From Nitrospira sp. (GTDB taxonomy: Bacteria; Nitrospirota; Nitrospiria; Nitrospirales; Nitrospiraceae): DNA of 64,000 nucleotides. The notes beneath the pieces were generated by a model, which saw only the letters and a program-made list of their open reading frames with translations, was not told the origin of the DNA and made no database searches. Numbering within the stretch: the first letter of the stretch is position 1; each line of letters begins with the position of its first letter. Location of the stretch: assembly GCA_024998625.1 (NCBI GenBank), contig JACOEL010000020.1, forward strand, positions 26,901 to 90,900, given 5' to 3'. Below, one piece after another: positions 18,632 to 25,950 of the stretch. The position numbers and the translations under genes are program-made.

Positions 18632-20551
18632 TTAGTGACCAACTGCCGGCGCTGCCGCCCTTCCAGGCACAGCTGCCTTTGCCTCGACTGGTGCCTTCTT
18701 GGCAGCAAGGGCTCCCAACCAAAACACGAACATAATTGAAATCCAGAAGAACAGTACGTTGGCTGAAATCATGTTCGCAGCAAATCCAACCGTGTGCGTA
18801 TAGGCCCAGGGTGAATTGTCGCGCATGATTTCATTGACGTGCCAGAACAGTCTAACCGATGACCGGATGTAACCCATCAGTCCCATCATCCACGTAAAAG
18901 CGGTGGCCAACATAATGAGCGCGTATTGAGACCGGGCAGAAATCTTGCCCCACTCGATCGGCCCCATCTGCTTGGCACCCTTCATCATGACGCTGTTAAG
19001 CGCAAACATAAAGAACAGGCACGACAACGTGGTGGCCACCTGCGGGACAGACAAGCCAACGCGTACGTTGGCCGGAATGTAGTAACCGTACACAGCCAAC
19101 ATAATAATATTGAGATAGGCGAAGAAGAAGAAACATCCCATGAAGATGTTGCCAAACTTCGACCATGACACCGTCGAAACCTTATTGCCTCGCATGTACC
19201 ACACGAAGCTCAAAACGGTTGTTGTGATAATCACGTTAATGCCGCCGTTCTTGGCCGACATAACCCCGTAATTACCGAGTACCGGGTGCTGCTGACCACC
19301 CATGGCCTTCAACTCAGCCGGAGTCATGACGATGGTATGCGGAGTGATAAAAACCAGAAATCCGCAGGTCAACAAGAACACGAGATACTTAATGTAACGT
19401 TGATATTTTTCCGCGCCGCGCATCCGTCCGAGAGCTTGCCAGAGATAGTAATTCGTGCTCAGGAAGAGAATGCCGATCATGGTGGCCTGAATGATGAACA
19501 GCCAAGCCAACAATCCGCCCATCAGCGTAATGCCCATCTGCTGCCGATAGGCATAGACTTCGCGCATCAACCAGTACCCGGCGAACGGCAACGGAATCAA
19601 GAAGGCGACGCCGAGAGCCATGGCAATGTAGCCCATCCAATCATAGTGGGCGCGCTCCTCATCGGTCTTGGCCGACAAGAATCGGTAGGCTGAGTAGGCC
19701 GCCACGACACCACCACCGAAGGCCATGTTGCCTAGGATGCGATGGAGATTGAGGGGGTTCCACAAGGCCGTATGTATCACGTGCCAAATGTTACCAAGAT
19801 AGCGACCCTGCTCATCAACGCCAGCAGGAGACATCATGAAGCCGATCCATGAATTCGCCAAGAACATCAAGATCGTACCGATGACGTTCAGTACGACGGA
19901 CATACTGAGGTGAATCCACTTCAGCAGCCCCTCCTTCATCTTGTCCCAGCCATAATAGTAAATATAGAGGGTTCCGCTTTCGGCCACGAACATCAATGCA
20001 TAGATATGCATGACCGGCCTAAAGATACCCGAGAGATACTGGAAGAAGGCTGGATAGAGTGTCAGGAAGGTAAAGATGAGAATTCCGCCCAAAATGGCCG
20101 TCAGAGAGTAGGCCGTCAGACTGATCTTAATAAAGTCATAGGCCAGCTGATCATACCGCTTAGCCATCGCCTTATCCTTGGTCACGACCCCCATAAATTC
20201 GATGACCATACAGAAAATAGGGACAGCCAAGACGAAGCTACCATAATAAAGGTGCTGCTGGTTGGCAAACCAGAGCAGGACGCGACTCTCGAAGTTGTAT
20301 CGCGGATAGTCCTTCTCGCTGTCCGTTGTCTTAGGGGCCGGCGGGCCCGAGACAATCCCTTCCGTTTTGTAGTAAACGTCCTTACCCTTCTCAACCTTTG
20401 CGTCACCACCCTCTTTCTTCACGCCGGCAGCAGGAGCGCCACCGTCGCTAGCAAGGGCAGGGATCGCAACCAGAATAGGCAAGAGGAGGAGGCCGATCAT
20501 CGCGCCCAGCGCCATGATCGACATCAACTTCGTGCGGGTTACAGAGCCCAT
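18632..20551 (-). CDS. Cytochrome bd-like oxidase subunit, paralogue 1
   Basis: A 639-aa polytopic protein. It has an N-terminal signal-like helix (about 10-34), then a short hydrophilic stretch, then roughly 13-14 membrane helices. It is related to the CydA family in having an early-helix His (H100 in NQQHLYYGSF) and a shared overall pattern, but lacks a recognisable GRQPW Q-loop. Other candidate heme or metal ligands are H182, E191, H214, H257, H260, H270, H404 (TPHTIVMT), H421, H570 and H585. Such long bd-like proteins are characteristic of Nitrospira and were proposed there as terminal oxidases. No CydB-like gene is nearby; c-type cytochromes follow instead, suggesting a cytochrome-c rather than quinol donor. 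Confidence 0.85.
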   Translation of the reverse strand: MGSVTRTKLMSIMALGAMIGLLLLPILVAIPALASDGGAPAAGVKKEGGDAKVEKGKDVYYKTEGIVSGPPAPKTTDSEKDYPRYNFESRVLLWFANQQHLYYGSFVLAVPIFCMVIEFMGVVTKDKAMAKRYDQLAYDFIKISLTAYSLTAILGGILIFTFLTLYPAFFQYLSGIFRPVMHIYALMFVAESGTLYIYYYGWDKMKEGLLKWIHLSMSVVLNVIGTILMFLANSWIGFMMSPAGVDEQGRYLGNIWHVIHTALWNPLNLHRILGNMAFGGGVVAAYSAYRFLSAKTDEERAHYDWMGYIAMALGVAFLIPLPFAGYWLMREVYAYRQQMGITLMGGLLAWLFIIQATMIGILFLSTNYYLWQALGRMRGAEKYQRYIKYLVFLLTCGFLVFITPHTIVMTPAELKAMGGQQHPVLGNYGVMSAKNGGINVIITTTVLSFVWYMRGNKVSTVSWSKFGNIFMGCFFFFAYLNIIMLAVYGYYIPANVRVGLSVPQVATTLSCLFFMFALNSVMMKGAKQMGPIEWGKISARSQYALIMLATAFTWMMGLMGYIRSSVRLFWHVNEIMRDNSPWAYTHTVGFAANMISANVLFFWISIMFVFWLGALAAKKAPVEAKAAVPGRAAAPAVGH

Positions 20552-20615
20552 GGGTTACCTCCTTGATACATCGCGTATGTGAGCAACAACTTCTAAAGCC
20601 CTACCCTCCGAATGA

Positions 20616-20738
20616 TTACTTTCGAAGGAGATACCAAAAGTCCAAACCCTGCGCATCCATCAGAAAATGATCGACCGCTGCGAAAAACGAGACGCAGATC
20701 ACCACAGAGACGACGACATACACAATTGTTTGGCCCAT
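20616..20738 (-). CDS. Small single-helix membrane protein (40 aa) upstream of the oxidase
   Basis: Not previously delimited by length-filtered gene finding. ATG is at 20736-20738, preceded by GAGGGGGG at Shine-Dalgarno distance; the stop TAA is at 20616-20618. The 40-aa product has one strongly hydrophobic segment (residues 5-22, IVYVVVSVVICVSFFAAV) followed by a polar tail ending FWYLLRK. It lies 64 bases before the bd-like oxidase start, on the same strand. CydX-like tiny subunits accompany many bd oxidases, so an accessory subunit role is inferred. No homology could be checked. Confidence 0.7.
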   Translation of the reverse strand: MGQTIVYVVVSVVICVSFFAAVDHFLMDAQGLDFWYLLRK

Positions 20739-20788
20739 CTCAAACCCCCCTCAACGTGATAAACAATTCCCCAGGCCAGAATACCGGA

Positions 20789-20905
20789 TCAGCAAGGGCA
20801 CTGAATCCCGCCGAACCAATAAAAAAACCAAAGACTGACTGCACAGGTGATGTAGAAAATCATTTTGCCGATCTTAACTTGGACGTCATCCTGAGCAGCT
20901 TCCAT
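20789..20905 (-). CDS. Small single-helix membrane protein (38 aa), first ORF of the oxidase operon
   Basis: ATG at 20903-20905 is preceded by GGGGGAA about five bases upstream; the stop TGA is at 20789-20791. The 38-aa product has a charged N-terminus (MEAAQDDVQVKIGK), one hydrophobic aromatic helix (about 15-33) and ends GGIQCPC, two terminal cysteines around a proline. It is followed after 50 bases by the 40-aa ORF and then the oxidase. A tiny oxidase subunit is the likely role; this is inference from position, topology and ribosome binding site. Confidence 0.68.
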   Translation of the reverse strand: MEAAQDDVQVKIGKMIFYITCAVSLWFFYWFGGIQCPC

Positions 20906-20934
20906 CTTGATTCCCCCAACGGTTTAAGTACGTA

Positions 20935-20973
20935 TTTTGAATTGACACACCAACTACGCTGTGTTAATCAAAA
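20935..20973. promoter_or_regulatory. Imperfect inverted repeat in the oxidase control region
   Basis: TTGACACA (20942-20949) and TGTGTTAA (20960-20967) are inverted with a 10-base gap and one mismatch. The symmetry extends outward with TTTTGA on the left (20935-20940) and TCAAAA on the right (20968-20973), with one base of offset. The element sits in the 101-bp divergent region between the oxidase operon and the 34-aa ORF, so it could be an operator serving both. Its TTGA/TCAA ends recall FNR/CRP-type half sites but do not fit their spacing. Confidence 0.55.
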
Positions 20974-21005
20974 TCCCTCACGCACATGATTTTTAAAGGG
21001 ATTTT
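20970..21005 (+). promoter_or_regulatory. Possible RNA hairpin masking the Shine-Dalgarno of the 34-aa ORF
   Basis: AAAATCCCT (20970-20978) can pair with AGGGATTTT (20997-21005), nine pairs with an 18-base loop. The right arm contains the AAAGGGA ribosome binding site of the ORF starting at 21007, so folding would hide it. Confidence 0.4.
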
Positions 21006-21006
21006 T

Positions 21007-21111
21007 ATGGCTAAAAATTCAAAAGTGTTCGACATTATAGTTTTGGCTGGAATGGTTGTCAATATCATTTTGGCCGTGTTTCTGATCCTCTACTACTTCG
21101 ATTTTCTATAA
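21007..21111 (+). CDS. Small single-helix membrane protein (34 aa), + strand
   Basis: ATG 21007 is preceded by AAAGGGA at good spacing; the stop TAA is at 21109-21111. The product is 34 aa, MAKNSKVFD followed by one long hydrophobic helix (about 10-32). It overlaps antisense the last 47 bases of the neighbouring FGE-fold gene, but that is the poorly conserved tail of that protein. A size of 34 aa with one helix recalls tiny subunits of terminal oxidases such as the ba3 subunit IIa. It is orphaned on this strand, so confidence is moderate. Confidence 0.5.
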   Translation: MAKNSKVFDIIVLAGMVVNIILAVFLILYYFDFL

Positions 21112-22018
21112 CTTTCTCCTGCGCCACACCTCCAGACGACCGGCCATTCTCTGCACTTGATTGAGCGCAACGAAAGCCGATGGTTTCGTCCCGAAAATCC
21201 AGCATCATCTTGCTGCGCGCGGTAATGCGTAAATCAGATCCCGAACTGGTATACGCAGCCCCGCGCAGCACCTTATAAGTTCCGTATTCAGGACTTTCCG
21301 GATTGCGCTCTGACGCCGCGGCATAGGCCCCCTCAAGGTACCAATCGTTCACCCATTCCATAACATTGCCCGCACCATCCATGACACCATAGGGACTGGC
21401 GTCACTCTTCACACGCCCCACCGGTGCCGCCACTTCAAATCCATCGTCCACTCGAGCCCAATTCGCCGCATTCGGCACTTCCACGTTTCCCCATGGCCAC
21501 AGACGACCATCGGGCCCGCGCATGGCCTTCTCCCACTCCGCCTCAGAGGGCAACCGCCTTCCGCGCCACTCGCAATAGGCTTTCGCATCTTCCCAGGAGA
21601 CATAGACCGCAGGCTGATTCACGCCTCGCATACGCAGCGTATTTTTCGCATACCGTGAGGGCGGGCCAGACTTTCGATGCCCCGTTGCCTTCACAAACGC
21701 AGCATATTGCGCATTAGTCACCTCGTAGCGATCAATCAGAAACTGGTCGAGGTAAATCGTCCGCTCAGGCTGCTCATCGAACCCGCCCCGATTGGTCCCG
21801 AGCACAAACGGACCCGCAGGAATGACAACCATCTCCTCATCAAGCGGCTCCTCGGAAGAAATCGACTCGAGATTCGCCCCCTCCTGATCCTGCTCCGCAT
21901 GCTGGGGTTCAGCTTCAAACGGCGTCGAGACCGTCCCGCGAAGAATCGCAATGATGGGCAAGCTGGCGGCAAACAGTACCACCAGAAGAAAAATCACTTT
22001 GAATCGCGTTTCGAGCAT
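21065..22018 (-). CDS. Membrane-anchored FGE/SUMF1-fold protein (a)
   Basis: A 317-aa protein with one N-terminal helix (about 8-27), a short acidic linker and a formylglycine-generating-enzyme (SUMF1) domain (about 60-285): MVVIPAGPFVLGTN, DRYEVTNAQYAAF, GRRLPSEAEWEKA, GAGNVMEWVNDWY, KVLRGAAY, IGFRCA. The copper-binding Cys pair of catalytic FGE is not present in the segment after KVLRGAAY, which reads TSSGSDLRITAR. It is therefore unlikely to make formylglycine; a structural or binding role in the periplasm is inferred. It is the last gene of the second oxidase cluster, 11 bases after its paralogue. Confidence 0.87.
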   Translation of the reverse strand: MLETRFKVIFLLVVLFAASLPIIAILRGTVSTPFEAEPQHAEQDQEGANLESISSEEPLDEEMVVIPAGPFVLGTNRGGFDEQPERTIYLDQFLIDRYEVTNAQYAAFVKATGHRKSGPPSRYAKNTLRMRGVNQPAVYVSWEDAKAYCEWRGRRLPSEAEWEKAMRGPDGRLWPWGNVEVPNAANWARVDDGFEVAAPVGRVKSDASPYGVMDGAGNVMEWVNDWYLEGAYAAASERNPESPEYGTYKVLRGAAYTSSGSDLRITARSKMMLDFRDETIGFRCAQSSAENGRSSGGVAQEKVIENRSSRGSETRPK

Positions 22019-22029
22019 ACCGCTACAGA

Positions 22030-22944
22030 CTACTTAACGACCACATCGGCCTCGATGTCTTTCGCGCAGCGAAAACCGACCGTTATGTCATGCCGCCACG
22101 GTTTTGCCTGAAATCGCTTTGACGAACGCACATTTCGTTTGGTTTCCCGCCAGGAACCGCCACGGATAACACGCTGCTCACCCTGGTCAGGCCCCTTCGG
22201 ATCACGATATGGAGAACCCCGATACGAATTTTCGTCGTAAACATCCGCGACCCATTCACCGACGTTACCCGTCATATCGTAGATTCCGTAGGGACTGCGT
22301 CCCGACTCGAACGACCCAGGTGGAGCCAGGTAACGAAACCCATCCTCATTCCCATCGATGTTCGCATATCCGACCACAAACTCATCACCCCAGGCATAGC
22401 GGCGCTTCCCCTCTCCGCGAGCGGCCTTCTCCCACTCCGCTTCCGTCGGTAACCGCTTGCCGGCCCATTTGCAATAGGCCTCTGCATCGTCCCACGTCAC
22501 GGCAATCATCGGATATTCCGGTTTCAGTAGTTTGGCAGGATCCTCTTCGAATACTTCGATCTTTCGCTTGACTCGCTTCGTCATCTTGGCAAAACGATCA
22601 TAGGCATCCTGCGTAACCTCGTGCCTATCCAGAAAATACGATTTCAAGTACACTTGATGCTCAGGTTTTTCATCCGGATCACTATCGTTATCCCGGCTGC
22701 CCATCACAAACGGCCCCTCAGACACCTGCACCATCTCACGGCCGTCATCGCCGACAAGCGTCTTATACATCGAGAAGTCTTGTGCGGCAGCCGCGGCGAC
22801 CGGCTTGACCTCCGTAGTGATCGACAGCGCCAGCTGCCGCATCTGCTTGGCCTTATAGGATTCGTAGACCAAGCCGCCGATCATCAGAATAAACGACCCG
22901 AATACAAAGATAATCGACCCGATCAACACGCCCCTGTTTTCCAT
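22030..22944 (-). CDS. Membrane-anchored FGE/SUMF1-fold protein (b)
   Basis: A 304-aa paralogue of the next gene. It has an N-terminal helix (about 8-27), then a SUMF1 domain (about 70-295) with MVQVSEGPFVMGSRDND, DRHEVTQDAYDRF, GKRLPTEAEWEKAARG, MTGNVGEWVADVY and RVIRGGSW followed by RETKRNVRSSKR, again without the FGE cysteine pair. The tandem pair probably arose by duplication. It is encoded 15 bases after the 133-aa membrane protein on the same strand. Confidence 0.87.
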   Translation of the reverse strand: MENRGVLIGSIIFVFGSFILMIGGLVYESYKAKQMRQLALSITTEVKPVAAAAAQDFSMYKTLVGDDGREMVQVSEGPFVMGSRDNDSDPDEKPEHQVYLKSYFLDRHEVTQDAYDRFAKMTKRVKRKIEVFEEDPAKLLKPEYPMIAVTWDDAEAYCKWAGKRLPTEAEWEKAARGEGKRRYAWGDEFVVGYANIDGNEDGFRYLAPPGSFESGRSPYGIYDMTGNVGEWVADVYDENSYRGSPYRDPKGPDQGEQRVIRGGSWRETKRNVRSSKRFQAKPWRHDITVGFRCAKDIEADVVVK

Positions 22945-22959
22945 TGGGTTACTCGCACC

Positions 22960-23361
22960 TCATGATTTGGTGACCGCGGAGTGCGCCGCAGCTGCGTCAT
23001 CACCCGCTTCCAGCGCTGCGGCCTTCCGCGCCGCACGCATGTCCAACAACATGGAAATCTGCACGCCGAGGAATCCTCCCATCGCCGCGCCAGCTCCCGC
23101 CCCAAACGAGACCTTTTCGAATCCTGCGACCATCCAAGCCAGCAGTCCGCCCAGCACCGTCCCGACTAAAATACTGACCAGAAATCGACGCCCACCAAGA
23201 AAACCAACCACCGCGCCAAGCGCCAATCCTAATCCGGAAGCCAAGGGGATGGACGAGCCACCCAAAATAGTCCCAATCAGGGCACCGACCGTGCCCATGA
23301 CTACGACACCGAATATGACGTCGAACAGCGCGCGGGCCGAAGGTCGGTTCATAGTCGACAT
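22960..23361 (-). CDS. Small Gly-rich polytopic membrane protein
   Basis: A 133-aa protein with about four short Gly/Ala-rich hydrophobic segments (residues 14-35, 40-57, 60-76 and 86-105), each with GxxxG-type spacing, and a hydrophilic Ala-rich tail. I do not recognise the family. The segments resemble glycine-zipper membrane proteins. It lies between the DUF3047 and SUMF1-fold genes in the second oxidase cluster. Confidence 0.75.
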   Translation of the reverse strand: MSTMNRPSARALFDVIFGVVVMGTVGALIGTILGGSSIPLASGLGLALGAVVGFLGGRRFLVSILVGTVLGGLLAWMVAGFEKVSFGAGAGAAMGGFLGVQISMLLDMRAARKAAALEAGDDAAAAHSAVTKS

Positions 23362-23395
23362 GACGTCCTCATCATTGCAGAAAACGCGCAGGCGC

Positions 23396-24079
23396 TCACT
23401 TGGCCCGACTTACCGTAACCGCACCAAAATCGATCTCGACACCGGGGCCGGCAAACAGCGAGATACCCCAAGCCTTTTCGGCAGGCTCATGCTTATGAAT
23501 CCGCTTGAAGTCTTCGTACACGTTCACGCGCTCTTCGACCCACTCCCCGACCGGAAGCACCCCGCTCTGCACGACTAATTCTGAACCGCTGAACATCCCA
23601 CCCTCTACGAACGTCCCCTCCGGTTTTCCGGCGCTCCAGATGTATTTCGTAAACACCGGAATAAACATTAGATCAGTATCCAGCGAAGCGTAGAGCGCGG
23701 CAATTGGCTCCGAACCGGTCGGGGCCTTATGGAGACGCCATCGCCACGTCAGTACCGGGTACGCTTTCGGATCCCAGTCGATCTTGCGCTTTTTCACACG
23801 CTGGCCCGCATCCTTGGCCGCGAGAAATTTCTTTCCGTCCTGCGCATGGATCTTGTAGGCGTCGCGCCCCTTGGCCTGACTACGCTGGTTCTCATGCTGC
23901 CAATCGATCGGAAACCCATCCTGATCCGCCGACTGAAAATCCTCCAGCACCAACACGCCGGCCTCACTCGCATAAACGGGGGCATCAGATCCCATCACAC
24001 CGCACAAGCCCACCAAACCCCACAATCCGATCGCCGCGACAAACACCCTCATAGCCATCTCACATTCCCTCATCCACAT
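23396..24079 (-). CDS. DUF3047 family exported protein
   Basis: A 227-aa protein with an N-terminal signal peptide (cleavage probably near VYAS, about 38) and a beta-rich domain matching DUF3047: LVLEDFQSADQDGFPIDW near the start, then TWRWRL and a terminal IDFGAVTVSRAK. The fold is probably a concanavalin-like sandwich in the periplasm; the function is unknown. Several ATGs are possible at 24079, 24073 and 24058, and the last has GAGGGAA upstream. It follows the second bd-like oxidase gene by two bases. Confidence 0.8.
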   Translation of the reverse strand: MWMRECEMAMRVFVAAIGLWGLVGLCGVMGSDAPVYASEAGVLVLEDFQSADQDGFPIDWQHENQRSQAKGRDAYKIHAQDGKKFLAAKDAGQRVKKRKIDWDPKAYPVLTWRWRLHKAPTGSEPIAALYASLDTDLMFIPVFTKYIWSAGKPEGTFVEGGMFSGSELVVQSGVLPVGEWVEERVNVYEDFKRIHKHEPAEKAWGISLFAGPGVEIDFGAVTVSRAK

Positions 24080-24081
24080 CC

Positions 24082-25950
24082 TTATCCCTCGTGAGACGGA
24101 GACGGCAGAAAGCCTGCTTCCTTCTCCGCACTCACATCTTCATGCATCACCGGCTGCTGCCCGCGCTGACAGACCCAGAACAGGAAAAATACCGCCCCCC
24201 AAAACAGGGCCATGTTGATCGTGACCATTTTTGCGGCAAATCCAAGCGAGGGCGTAAACGCCCAGGGAGACGTATCCGGCATCAACTCGTTGACATGCCA
24301 GGCCAACCGGCCGGAAGAACGAATATACCCCATCAATCCCATCACCCAGGTAAACGCCGCCGCCAACCCGAACAAACCCACCATTCCGCGAACCGAAATC
24401 TGGCCCCACTGCACAGGACCATGGATCGTTGCACCACGCAACATACGCCGGTTCAGCAACAAACCCAGCGTGACCACGAGCAGCGTGGTGACGGCCTGCG
24501 GACCGGACAGCCCGACGCGAAGACTGGCGGGAAGATAAAATCCATAGACCGATAAGCCGATGATGTGCGCCGTTCCGAGGCCGAACAATGCCCCCACGAT
24601 GACATTCCCTGCTTTCACCCAGGAGATTGTCATCGTCCGATTTGCGCGTCGATAAAAAATATAACTCAAGGCAGTGATGCAGATCATCACGTTGACCGCG
24701 CCGTTCTTCGACGACATGACACCGTAGTTTCCAATGACCGGATGCTGCGCCCCGCCCATGGCTTTGACCTCCGTCCCGGTCATCAAAATGGTGTGAGGCG
24801 TCAGCCAGATAAACAGACAACCCGTCAGCGCGAGCAGGAGATATTGATAGTAGGGCTGATAGCGCTCCCCACCGCGAATACGCCCCATGCTCTGCCAGAG
24901 ATAATAATTGACGCCGAGAAAGAGGGCGCCGATCAACAGCGCCTGCACCACAAAGAGCCAGGTCAGCAACCCGCCCATCATCGTGACACCCATGCTCTGA
25001 CTGTATGCATAGACGGAACGCATCAGCCAATAACCGGCGAACGGCATCGGTAATAGGGCGCAGACGGTCACAAACAAGAACACGTAGCCGACCCAATCGT
25101 AATAAGCCCGTTCTTCCTGACTCTTGCTGGAGAAGAACCGATAACAGGCGTAGGCCAGGACGACCGCACCACCCGACATGATGTCCGCGAGGAATCGATG
25201 CAGATTCAGGGGATTCCAGAGCGCCGAGCGGAGCAGATGCCAGGGATTCCCCAAATACCGTCCCTGTCCGTCGACGCCGGACGGCGCCATCATGAACGCG
25301 GACCAGGCGTTGGCCAATAACAGCAGCGACGTGCCGAACACCACCGCAAGCACACCGATCGACAGATGGACCCACTTCGATCCCGGCGCTGCCATCCGAT
25401 CCCAACTGTAGTAGTACGCGATCGTCAGAAAGGTCGTCCCGACAAACACCAGCGCATAGAGGGGCATCATGACCTTGAAGGTGCCTCCCATGTACTGCAT
25501 AAAGCTGGGGTACAGCGTGATGAACATCATCAGCATCACGCTCCCCACCGCTGCGGTCACGGAAAGCGCGAGCAGCGCCACCTTCAACAGATCTTGCGCC
25601 AACCCGTCATAACGCACGGCCATCGCGGGATTCCTCGCGACCAACCCCAGAAATTCCAAGAGGACGCAAAAGATCGGTAGGGCCAGGACAAAACCACCGA
25701 AGTAGGTATGCTGCTGGATGATAAACCACATCAGCAACCGGCTATCGAGTGACCCGACTTGCGGATAGTGATTCTCATTCGCCGTCGGCGCCGAAGGACC
25801 GTCCGGAACTCCAGGCGTATGGAAATACACATCTGCGGAGGGGTCGGCGGCCACCAGCGATGGCGGACTCAGCAGCAGAACACTCGCGGCCACTAGCAGC
25901 CCGCACAGCAACAACAGGATCACGGACGGAAGCGGAAGGCGTTTAATCAT
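24082..25950 (-). CDS. Cytochrome bd-like oxidase subunit, paralogue 2
   Basis: A 622-aa polytopic protein colinear with the bd-like subunit at 18632-20551, with the same N-terminal signal-like helix and about 13-14 helices. Shared residues include H81 (equivalent to H100), H195 (H214), LWNPLNLHR, TPHTILMT, QHPVIGNYGVM and WHVNE. Three candidate ligands of paralogue 1 are missing: H182 is P163, E191 is T172, and H585 of YTHTVGF is Pro in FTPSLGF. A new His occurs where paralogue 1 has N480. The start overlaps the upstream membrane protein gene by ATGA. No c-type cytochrome is encoded next to it. It is a likely divergent oxidase or electron-transfer subunit with altered cofactor sites. Confidence 0.84.
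   Translation of the reverse strand: MIKRLPLPSVILLLLCGLLVAASVLLLSPPSLVAADPSADVYFHTPGVPDGPSAPTANENHYPQVGSLDSRLLMWFIIQQHTYFGGFVLALPIFCVLLEFLGLVARNPAMAVRYDGLAQDLLKVALLALSVTAAVGSVMLMMFITLYPSFMQYMGGTFKVMMPLYALVFVGTTFLTIAYYYSWDRMAAPGSKWVHLSIGVLAVVFGTSLLLLANAWSAFMMAPSGVDGQGRYLGNPWHLLRSALWNPLNLHRFLADIMSGGAVVLAYACYRFFSSKSQEERAYYDWVGYVFLFVTVCALLPMPFAGYWLMRSVYAYSQSMGVTMMGGLLTWLFVVQALLIGALFLGVNYYLWQSMGRIRGGERYQPYYQYLLLALTGCLFIWLTPHTILMTGTEVKAMGGAQHPVIGNYGVMSSKNGAVNVMICITALSYIFYRRANRTMTISWVKAGNVIVGALFGLGTAHIIGLSVYGFYLPASLRVGLSGPQAVTTLLVVTLGLLLNRRMLRGATIHGPVQWGQISVRGMVGLFGLAAAFTWVMGLMGYIRSSGRLAWHVNELMPDTSPWAFTPSLGFAAKMVTINMALFWGAVFFLFWVCQRGQQPVMHEDVSAEKEAGFLPSPSHEG

Noticed and set aside
24140..25405. A 421-codon same-strand alternative frame inside bd-like paralogue 2
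   Set aside because: The oxidase frame aligns along its whole length with paralogue 1, so this is a shadow.
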